This document shows positions 25,657 through 32,800 of a DNA stretch of 54,377 nt, piece by piece. Source of the stretch: Croceimicrobium sp965658275 (GTDB lineage: Bacteria; Bacteroidota; Bacteroidia; Flavobacteriales; Schleiferiaceae); the NCBI GenBank assembly GCA_965658275.1, contig CBFHRN010000008.1, positions 1 through 54,377 of the forward strand, written 5' to 3'. The notes under the pieces were generated by a model. It did not search any database and was not told where the DNA came from. It was given only the letters and a program-made list of their open reading frames with translations. How positions within the stretch are numbered: position 1 is the first letter of the stretch; every line of letters starts with the position of its first letter. Position numbers and translations under genes: made by a program.

Positions 25657-27012
25657 ATGAAAAATGATCTCGATCTCTTTAGATCGATTGCCGAGAATCT
25701 TCTCAAAGCGGAGAAGGAAGAACCTGTCTTAACGCCAATTGACCCCAAACGATTATTTGAGGAAATTGATATAAACCTCTCAGAAACAGGTTCTAATGAG
25801 GAAGATTTTGAAGAAGCCCTGACTCAGTTAGTGCTAAATACCCCCCGAACAGCGAGCCGTAAGTTTTTCAATCAGCTGTTTGGCGGGCGAAACTCCAGAG
25901 CAACCTTGGGTGAATTATTAGCGGTAATGCTCAATAATAGCATGTACACCTACAAAGTTGGGGGGCCGATGGTTGGAGTTGAAAAAGAAATCATCCATAA
26001 ATCTGCTGAATTGCTAGGCTATCCTCAAAAGGCGGATGGCACTTTTGCTCCGGGTGGCTCAATGACTAATTTTATGGCGATGCTAATGGCACGCGATAAG
26101 GCGCAGGGAACAGCCCGTACAGAAGGTCTTAGCGGAAAACTTTGTTTATATACTTCCAAAGAATCGCATTACTCAATTCCTAAGAACGCATCTTTTATGG
26201 GTGTTGGCCGGGATCAAGTGCGCTATGTAGCAAGTGATAAATTTGGAGCAATGGATCCAAATGCTTTGGAGCTCGCCATTCGGGAAGACCTAGACGCCGG
26301 TCTGCAACCTTTCATGATTATTGGTACAGCAGGCACCACTGTGATGGGAGCATTTGACCCGATGGATGCCCTAGCAGATGCGGCAAAGAAATTCAACCTG
26401 TGGTTTCATGTAGATGGAGCCTATTGTGGAAGTGTCATTTTTAGTGAAAGATTCAAAACCTTGATAAAAGGTGCGGAACGAGCAGATAGTTTTAGTTATA
26501 ATGCTCATAAAATGCTAGGCACTCCATTATCCTGTTCCTTGATTTTAGTACAAGAGAAGAAGTACCTCTACGATAGTTTCGCGAATGATGCAGATTACCT
26601 TTATCAAACAGATGGGGATGATTATAATTTGGGAAAAACTTCACTCCAATGTGGGCGCCGAAATGATGCGCTGAAATTCTGGACACTCTGGAAATCAGTG
26701 GGAAGTAAAGGTTTGGGCGAAATGGTAGATCGCCAGTTTGAATTAGCCGATTACGCGTTAAAATACGTTTCTAATCATCCAGATTATACCGTTTATTCTT
26801 ATGGGAATTCCCTTGGGATCTGCTTTAACTATAAGAACATTCCTGCTGATCAACTTTGCAATGGTCTATATGAGCACGGTGAATTGATGATTGGATTTGG
26901 AAGGTTTCAAGGAGATGAGTTCGTTCGTTTAGTGACCGTAAACGCGGGTAATGATGAATCAGATATTGATACCTTTTTCCAAGAATTGGAAAATTTCGCA
27001 TCTAAAATCTAG
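25657..27012 (+). CDS. PLP decarboxylase of the GAD/cysteine-sulfinate decarboxylase group
   Basis: A 451-residue group II decarboxylase. The PLP Lys285 is in YNAHKMLGTPL; other motifs are FAPGGSMTNFMA (phosphate region), GTAGTTVMGAFDP, WFHVDGAYCGS (Asp for the pyridine ring) and SLQCGRRNDALKFW. These read like animal glutamate or cysteine-sulfinate decarboxylases rather than the bacterial GadB type. Candidate substrates are cysteine sulfinate (to hypotaurine), aspartate (to beta-alanine) and glutamate (to GABA). The neighbouring cysteine dioxygenase makes cysteine sulfinate the favoured one (inference). The symporter gene follows after three bases. Confidence 0.88.
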   Translation: MKNDLDLFRSIAENLLKAEKEEPVLTPIDPKRLFEEIDINLSETGSNEEDFEEALTQLVLNTPRTASRKFFNQLFGGRNSRATLGELLAVMLNNSMYTYKVGGPMVGVEKEIIHKSAELLGYPQKADGTFAPGGSMTNFMAMLMARDKAQGTARTEGLSGKLCLYTSKESHYSIPKNASFMGVGRDQVRYVASDKFGAMDPNALELAIREDLDAGLQPFMIIGTAGTTVMGAFDPMDALADAAKKFNLWFHVDGAYCGSVIFSERFKTLIKGAERADSFSYNAHKMLGTPLSCSLILVQEKKYLYDSFANDADYLYQTDGDDYNLGKTSLQCGRRNDALKFWTLWKSVGSKGLGEMVDRQFELADYALKYVSNHPDYTVYSYGNSLGICFNYKNIPADQLCNGLYEHGELMIGFGRFQGDEFVRLVTVNAGNDESDIDTFFQELENFASKI

Positions 27013-27015
27013 CAA

Positions 27016-28515
27016 ATGACCCTCAATTTAATCGTCCTTGGTTTTTACTTCATAATTCTATTTGGAATCGGCATAGTAGCCTCCCGCAGAATAAAGGACA
27101 TGGACGATTACTACGTTGGGGGAAAAACCCTAGGGTACTGGTTAGTAGCTTTTTCAGCGCGAGCTACCGGAGAGTCAGGTTGGCTTTTACTCGGTTTAAC
27201 AGCCATGGGGGCCATGGCAGGTTTATCCGCCTATTGGGTGGTTATTGGTGAAGTTTTAGGCGTGGCAATTTCTTGGTTTTGGATGGCTAAGAAGTTTAAG
27301 ATTTTAACCGATAAGTACAACAGTATTACCATCCCTGACTTCCTTGAAAGCCATTTTAAGGCTAAAGGGCATTTGTTAAGAAGTATCGCTGCCTTTTGCT
27401 TATCCGCATTTGTTATTATCTACGTTTCGGCGCAGATAGACATCACAGGAAAGGCATTTGAGGCTTTCCTGGGGGTGAATTATTACCTCGGTGCCATAGC
27501 CGGTTTTCTCATAGTTGTTGCCTACATTTTTACAGGAGGTTTTTTAGCCGTGGTATGGAGTGACTTTTTTCAAGGAGCCCTTATGTTCCTGGGCCTGGTA
27601 CTCCTGCCGATTGTGGCTTACTTTGCAATTGATCATCATGGCCCAATCCTAGGAACTCTTGAGCAGATTGATCCTAATTTGGTCAATATTTGGGGTGGAT
27701 TTGATGATCCCTGGATGCAAGTCGCGACTATGCTGGGCTTTGCATTTATAGGCCTTGGCTTTTTAGGTTCCCCTCAAGTTTATGTCCGTTTTATTTCTGT
27801 TCGTAATACCAAGGAAATTGATAAGGGTCGATGGGTAGCAATCTTATTTACCCTTATTAGCGATGCGGCGGCAGTTAGCATTGGTATTTTGGCTCGTTAT
27901 TTCTTTACGGAGATGGGTCAAGATCCAGAGTCTGTGCTTGGCTTAGCAGGAGAGGACAGTTTAATGGTTTTATTAAAGGCTACTTTTCCAGCTGTGATTA
28001 TCGCTATTTACATTGCTATCATTCTAAGTGCCATCATGTCTACTATTGATTCACTGTTGGTGGTAGCCTCTAGTGCCATCACAAGAGATGTTTACCAAAA
28101 GATTTTACATCCGGATATCAATTCTAAAAGGCTAGGGAAATTATCTTCTTATGTAACCTTAGGGATGGCCCTTCTTGCGCTGGGAGTGGCAATGTTGGTG
28201 GCAATCAATGTTCCAGGTAGAACGGTTTTTTGGTTTACAATTTTTGGTTGGTCTGGAATTGCAGCCACTTTTTGTCCCATGATTATTCTTTCACTTTTTT
28301 GGCGCGGATTTAAACAGAAAGGAGCCATTGCGGCTATGGTAGCAGGCTTTTTAGCGGTACCTTTCTTTAAATTTTACGTCCAAGGACTGGATGGGATAGG
28401 GATTTATTTTGAAAAGCTCGATGTAATGGGGCCAGCATTTGCGGTCTCATTCCTATTCGGTATTCTAATCAGTAAGATAAGTAAAGAGAAAAGCCTTGGC
28501 GAATTGCACGCTTAG
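27016..28515 (+). CDS. Sodium:solute symporter (PutP/SSS family)
   Basis: A 499-residue inner-membrane protein with about 13 helices. SSS family hallmarks are YYVGGKTLGYWLVAFSARATGESGWLLLG in the first two helices, TGGFLAVVWSDFFQGALM and the sodium-site helix ILSAIMSTIDSLLVVASSAITRDVYQ. PutP takes up proline with Na+, but in this operon (three bases after the decarboxylase gene) the substrate may be a taurine-pathway compound or another osmolyte; that is inference. Ends in a four-base convergent overlap. Confidence 0.86.
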   Translation: MTLNLIVLGFYFIILFGIGIVASRRIKDMDDYYVGGKTLGYWLVAFSARATGESGWLLLGLTAMGAMAGLSAYWVVIGEVLGVAISWFWMAKKFKILTDKYNSITIPDFLESHFKAKGHLLRSIAAFCLSAFVIIYVSAQIDITGKAFEAFLGVNYYLGAIAGFLIVVAYIFTGGFLAVVWSDFFQGALMFLGLVLLPIVAYFAIDHHGPILGTLEQIDPNLVNIWGGFDDPWMQVATMLGFAFIGLGFLGSPQVYVRFISVRNTKEIDKGRWVAILFTLISDAAAVSIGILARYFFTEMGQDPESVLGLAGEDSLMVLLKATFPAVIIAIYIAIILSAIMSTIDSLLVVASSAITRDVYQKILHPDINSKRLGKLSSYVTLGMALLALGVAMLVAINVPGRTVFWFTIFGWSGIAATFCPMIILSLFWRGFKQKGAIAAMVAGFLAVPFFKFYVQGLDGIGIYFEKLDVMGPAFAVSFLFGILISKISKEKSLGELHA

Positions 28516-28907
28516 CTTGGAATTTCAGGGAAGTGTTGATTTAAAAGTCTTGAGCACAAACCTGTATTGTAATCAAAATTGCCCTGATCCATATCTGGAA
28601 GGAATTCTTTGGCGAAGTCCATTATGCGGTCTTCTAAACCATTCATATAATCTTCGTCTGGTTGACCATTAACGGTACAGGCGACAGAAATGCGTTTAAA
28701 GTTGATCAGATAAATTTTGTAGCCATTAAAGTCTACCCAATCTAAGGCCTGGGTTTTATTGCGAACGACGGCGTCTTCAACCATTCTGCGCACAGTATCT
28801 AACATTAGTGAACTAACTTCTTGGTTGCTGCTTCCACTAAACTTGCTACGCATTCCCAGTAAGTTACGTGCGGTATTTTCTAAAACAAAAATGTCGCACA
28901 AGGCCAC
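28512..28907 (-). CDS. Uncharacterised protein resembling the second cytosolic domain of an OmpA-linked family
   Basis: A 131-residue protein, third gene of a minus-strand trio. GTG at 28907 is the only plausible start because the same frame has a TAA 24 bases upstream. The pattern CDIFVLENTARNLLG, then SLMLDTVRRMVEDAV, then LDWVDFNGYKIYLINF and ISVACTVNGQP recalls the module seen before the OmpA domain in a family of large bacterial envelope proteins (VFLIHRETGLLL, SGMLTAIQDFVRDSF and so on in that family). This is pattern recognition, not a search result. Here the domain stands alone, without a membrane segment or signal peptide. Function unknown. Confidence 0.6.
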   Translation of the reverse strand: MALCDIFVLENTARNLLGMRSKFSGSSNQEVSSLMLDTVRRMVEDAVVRNKTQALDWVDFNGYKIYLINFKRISVACTVNGQPDEDYMNGLEDRIMDFAKEFLPDMDQGNFDYNTGLCSRLLNQHFPEIPS

Positions 28908-28931
28908 CTTGTCTTTCTTAACCTTTGGTTT

Positions 28932-29346
28932 TTATGCATCTTCAGGTGATTGTACCTTCTCGCGATAGAGGGTAGTTGGGTCTTTTAATTTGTTGATGCG
29001 ACCAAATCCTAGTTTATCCCAAAAGCCTTTGCGACGATCCCCCCATGTATTGCTCAAACATATCAACAAATAGGGGATACATCACATTTTGAATTCGATC
29101 GGGGTTTTCCGAAATTTCTTTTTCTAGAGTCTGATAAAAAAGATATCCAAATTCTTTTGGGAATTCCCGACGGAAACGCATAAACCAATCCACAAGAATT
29201 GGCTCAATATTTTGCTCCATCTTTTCACGGATCTTAATTTCATCCTCAAGACGATTTAGATCCTTTTCGGTATCTGCCTGTTTCGCGCGTTCTTCGCGAA
29301 ATAAGAGATCCTTTAGAATTTCCAAACTATTTGGATTATTACTCAT
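28932..29346 (-). CDS. Uncharacterised protein with a frameshift in a G run
   Basis: The open frame runs from ATG 29346 to a stop at 29014 (110 residues), but the last nine residues (GSSQRLLG) are probably wrong. At 29039-29044 there is a run of six G on the coding strand; with five G the frame continues with DRRKGFWDKLGFGRIN to a TAA at 28932-28934, about 137 residues. That tail looks like real protein and keeps the 24-base spacing to the next gene. The body, with IEPILVDWFMRFRREFPKEFG and IQNVMYPLFVDMFEQYMG, resembles the first domain of the OmpA-linked family (LEALRRNFPKEF, ALYPIIGxMI there). It overlaps the upstream gene by eight bases. Confidence 0.6.
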
Positions 29347-30313
29347 CGAGTAAGTCGCTAAGTTTTTTTAGTGTTTCGCGTAAAGCACGTTTCTTTGGAT
29401 CTTCATAGCTGCGTCCCATTTGACGTTGACTTAAATCCATGAAAGCTTCCATTTTAGCTTCCATTCTAATTTGCTGCTCTCTAACTGTACGCTCCAAATC
29501 CGCTTTTACGCGTTCGATATTGTATCCTTGAACGCTACCACCGCCTCTTTTTAGTAATCCTAGGATATCATTTTCTAAAACATCCTGAATGGCACTTACA
29601 CGGTGCTCTAAGGCTTCTCTTTCATTCTGAGCGAAATCAAAACGCTCATTTACTCTTCCCGCTAATCGCTCTAATAAATCTTGAGTTTCATTTTCGAATC
29701 GATCTTGACGCTGACTAAGACGGCCCTCAACTTCATCTAAAGCTTGGGGAGACAAGCGATTAATCTTAGCTTCCAAATCAGCAAGTCTTTGTTCTACGAA
29801 AGACTTATTACTATCCGTATTCATTTTGGAGCTTAATTTTTCCTGGAAGTCATTTAAACTGTAACGATCGCTAATTTCAGGTTTTCGACTTGCAGATTCG
29901 CGGAAATCACTTTCCATTTTATTAATTGGTTCCAAGCTTTTTTCTAATTCAGTTTTACGATCGGAGAAAGCTAATTTACTTTCTTTCTTAACACCGGACA
30001 ATTTTTGCAAGGCCTTTTCCAAGTTGCTAAGGCCGCTATCCGCTGCACTGGAACTCGATTTAGGAGCATTTTTGCCCTTTAAATTCAGTTCTGATCGCAG
30101 GAATTGCAATTGTTCCTTCATTTCATTCATGGAATCCATCATAATTCCATTACTTTCGTCCACTTTCGTGCTTAGTCCTTCAAAACGACTTTCCAAACGC
30201 TCAATCTGATTGCCTACCAAAATCTTCTTGATGGCCTTCAAACGCTGCTCTTCCTGAAGTTCTTCAGGCTTTGGAATAAAGTTCGTTTCTAATTTTATTT
30301 GTCGCGCTTCCAT
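29339..30313 (-). CDS. Uncharacterised coiled-coil protein
   Basis: A 324-residue soluble protein without signal or membrane segment and with a strongly helical, heptad-like charge pattern: IERLESRFEGLSTKVDES, VEQRLADLEAKINRLSPQ, EALEHRVSAIQDVLENDI and ERTVREQQIRMEAKMEAF. A Ser-rich linker (PKSSSSAADSG, about 84-94) separates two coiled-coil regions. It is the first gene of the trio and overlaps the second by eight bases, so the products probably act together, perhaps as a cytosolic scaffold. I recognise no family. Confidence 0.7.
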   Translation of the reverse strand: MEARQIKLETNFIPKPEELQEEQRLKAIKKILVGNQIERLESRFEGLSTKVDESNGIMMDSMNEMKEQLQFLRSELNLKGKNAPKSSSSAADSGLSNLEKALQKLSGVKKESKLAFSDRKTELEKSLEPINKMESDFRESASRKPEISDRYSLNDFQEKLSSKMNTDSNKSFVEQRLADLEAKINRLSPQALDEVEGRLSQRQDRFENETQDLLERLAGRVNERFDFAQNEREALEHRVSAIQDVLENDILGLLKRGGGSVQGYNIERVKADLERTVREQQIRMEAKMEAFMDLSQRQMGRSYEDPKKRALRETLKKLSDLLDE

Positions 30314-30504
30314 AGGTTTTACCTTTTAGCTTCACCAAAGGACATGATTATTATAGGATTTCGAATAATCTTTCGATAAGCGGTCGATTTTTTCTGTTTA
30401 GTGAAAAAAAGCCCATTTCCGCTCAATTCATTCCTCGTGGTGATAGGTAGTTTTTGCGCAACAATTGTATATTCGCAGCCTTAAAATAAACTCATTTTAA
30501 TTAG

Positions 30505-32688
30505 ATGGCTACATTAGAGCGCATCCGTCAACGTTCGGGACTCCTTTTAATAGTAATCGGTTTGGCTATGTTGGCCTTTATTCTTACCGACTTATTTAGT
30601 TCAGGAAATTCAGTATTCCGCGGAGATATCAATATTGTTGGTGAAGTAAATGGTGTTGAAATAGAAGTGCGCGAGTTTACGCAGCGCATGGATCAGCGCC
30701 AAACTTTGTTGCAACGTCAAAATCCTCAGCAGTTTGCTGGTATTTCTCGCACTGTTCTTTCCGACCAAATGTGGCGTGAGTTCCAAGAGGAAGTCCTTTT
30801 GGAAGGTAATTATGATAAACTGGGACTTGCAGTTAATAATGATGAACTTTTTCGTCGCATTATTGCCAATCCACAAGTTCGCAGCCAAGCGGGTTTTAAA
30901 GACCAAGTAACCGGTCAATTCAGTCCAGCAGCAGTGCGTAACTATATTACGCAAATCAAGCAGAACGTGGCGAACGATCCTCAAGCTGCTGCAGCATACG
31001 AGCAGTGGATCAATTTTGAGAATGGTACGCGCGAGGACGCATTACGTAATAAGTATTTATACGCTGTTCGAAAAGGTATTTACATGCCGAGCGCTCTTGC
31101 CCAGTCGGACTACAAACGCCGTAACGAGCTTACCACCCTACAATATTTAGGACTTGAGTTTAGCAGTATTACAGACTCTACCATAAGTGTTGATGATTCG
31201 GAAGTGAAGCGCTATTACAGCGAGCATAAAGACGAATACAAATCGGAGGAAAGCAGAAGCATAGCTTTTGTAAGCTTTAATGTTGAAGCTTCCGCCAAGG
31301 ACCGTAATGCCTTAAAGGAAGAGCTTAAATCTTATTTAAGCGAAGAAATAGTAACATCTAGAGGTAAATCGGATACATTACCGTCTTTCTACAACACAGA
31401 AGATGATTCAACCTACGCGGTAGGTCGTTCTGATTTACCGGTAACGGCAAGTTATTACACAAAGGAAGAGTTAACCGCTCCACTCGATTCTATTTTAATG
31501 GAACAAGAGCAAGGTTACATTCATGGTCCATACGAGGAAAACGGAGCCTATGTCTTAAGTAAGATTAGCGAAGTCATTAATAAGCCTGATTCGGTTAAGG
31601 CACGTCATATTTTAATTAGCTATCAAGGTGCGGCCAATGGTCAATCTCAATCAAATCGCGCACCTCAGGATGCTAAAATTCTTGCTGATTCACTGTTAGC
31701 TGTATTGCAAGAGGATTCTACTCAATTTGGTAGTATTGCTAAAGAATTGAGTGATGATGCCGGTTCTGGATCTGTAGGCGGTGGTTTAGGATGGTTCAAG
31801 CCAGGCGCTATGGTACCAGCTTTTAACGACTTTAGCTTCTATAAAAAAGAAGGTACTATTGGTATGGCTTACAGCCAGTTTGGAATTCACATCATTCATA
31901 TTCAAGCCCAGAAAGGGGAGAATAAAGCTCTAAAATTGGTTAAGATTGCCCGCGTTATTGAAGCTTCTGATGCGACGCGCGATAGTATTTACGATTTAGC
32001 TAGCAACTTTGCTGCCAAGGCTAATGATACCACCGATTTCGCTACAAGTGCGATCAACAGTGGTTATAGTCCTCGCCCAGCGGCAGATATCACTCCAATG
32101 CAAGAATCTATATTAGGTATTGGTAATAACCGCGAAATTGTTCGTTGGATGTACAATGAAGAAACCGAATTAGGTGGTATTCAATTATTCAATCAAGATA
32201 ACAATGCTTTTGTTGTGGTTCAATTAACAGGAGTAAGCCCAGAAGGTGTGGCTCCTTTAGCCATGATAGAGGATGATATTAGAGAAGCTGTTCTAAATGA
32301 AAAGAAAGCCGCTCAAATTAAGGAAACCATTCAGGCTGCTATGGAAGCGAATACCGAAATGGACGGCATTGCAAGTGCTTTAGGTGTAAATGTCAAAAAC
32401 CAAGGAATGAATTTTGCGACAGCCAATTTAACTGGATATGGCTCTGAACCTAAGGTAATCGGCCGTGCTTCGAGCTTGGAAATTGGCAGTATGGAAGGAC
32501 CTATCGTTGGCGACCGTGGTGTTTATGTAATAAAGGTTTCTTCTAGAAATCCTGCTGCAGAATTACAGTCTTATGAGTCTGAGCAAATTCGTATTGAAAC
32601 GAATATTGCTAATGAGGCTGCTACTAAAGTATTAGAGTCTCTAAAGAACTCCGCTAATGTGGTTGATAACCGCCGCAAGTTCTTCTAA
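30505..32688 (+). CDS. PpiD/SurA-like peptidyl-prolyl isomerase
   Basis: A 727-residue protein. An N-terminal membrane helix (about 12-32, LLLIVIGLAMLAFILTDLF) anchors it with the rest in the periplasm. A SurA_N-like chaperone region (about 40-230) is followed by a parvulin domain (about 365-470; KARHILISYQ, then GGGLGWFKPGAMVPAFNDF and YSQFGIHIIHI). PpiD helps newly exported proteins fold at the translocon exit. Length and layout fit Bacteroidota PpiD-like proteins. A strong terminator follows. A near-consensus box TATATTCG lies at 30468-30475. Confidence 0.86.
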   Translation: MATLERIRQRSGLLLIVIGLAMLAFILTDLFSSGNSVFRGDINIVGEVNGVEIEVREFTQRMDQRQTLLQRQNPQQFAGISRTVLSDQMWREFQEEVLLEGNYDKLGLAVNNDELFRRIIANPQVRSQAGFKDQVTGQFSPAAVRNYITQIKQNVANDPQAAAAYEQWINFENGTREDALRNKYLYAVRKGIYMPSALAQSDYKRRNELTTLQYLGLEFSSITDSTISVDDSEVKRYYSEHKDEYKSEESRSIAFVSFNVEASAKDRNALKEELKSYLSEEIVTSRGKSDTLPSFYNTEDDSTYAVGRSDLPVTASYYTKEELTAPLDSILMEQEQGYIHGPYEENGAYVLSKISEVINKPDSVKARHILISYQGAANGQSQSNRAPQDAKILADSLLAVLQEDSTQFGSIAKELSDDAGSGSVGGGLGWFKPGAMVPAFNDFSFYKKEGTIGMAYSQFGIHIIHIQAQKGENKALKLVKIARVIEASDATRDSIYDLASNFAAKANDTTDFATSAINSGYSPRPAADITPMQESILGIGNNREIVRWMYNEETELGGIQLFNQDNNAFVVVQLTGVSPEGVAPLAMIEDDIREAVLNEKKAAQIKETIQAAMEANTEMDGIASALGVNVKNQGMNFATANLTGYGSEPKVIGRASSLEIGSMEGPIVGDRGVYVIKVSSRNPAAELQSYESEQIRIETNIANEAATKVLESLKNSANVVDNRRKFF

Positions 32689-32706
32689 ATATGAAGCGAT
32701 TTTAAT

Positions 32707-32737
32707 AAAAAGGCCATCCGTAAGGGTGGCCTTTTTT
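32707..32737 (+). terminator. Rho-independent terminator after the PpiD-like gene
   Basis: AAGGCCATCC pairs with GGGTGGCCTT across the short loop GTAA (one G-T pair), flanked by an A run and followed by TTTTTT. It lies 19 bases after the stop. Confidence 0.88.
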
Positions 32738-32770
32738 GTTAGGTATTAGGTAATCCCAAATTCTAGGTCT

Positions 32771-32778
32771 TACATTTG
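32771..32778 (+). promoter_or_regulatory. TAnnTTTG promoter box for the S46 peptidase
   Basis: TACATTTG is an exact match 22 bases upstream of the ATG at 32801. Confidence 0.58.
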
Positions 32779-32800
32779 TGAACCTCACAAAATAATTCGC

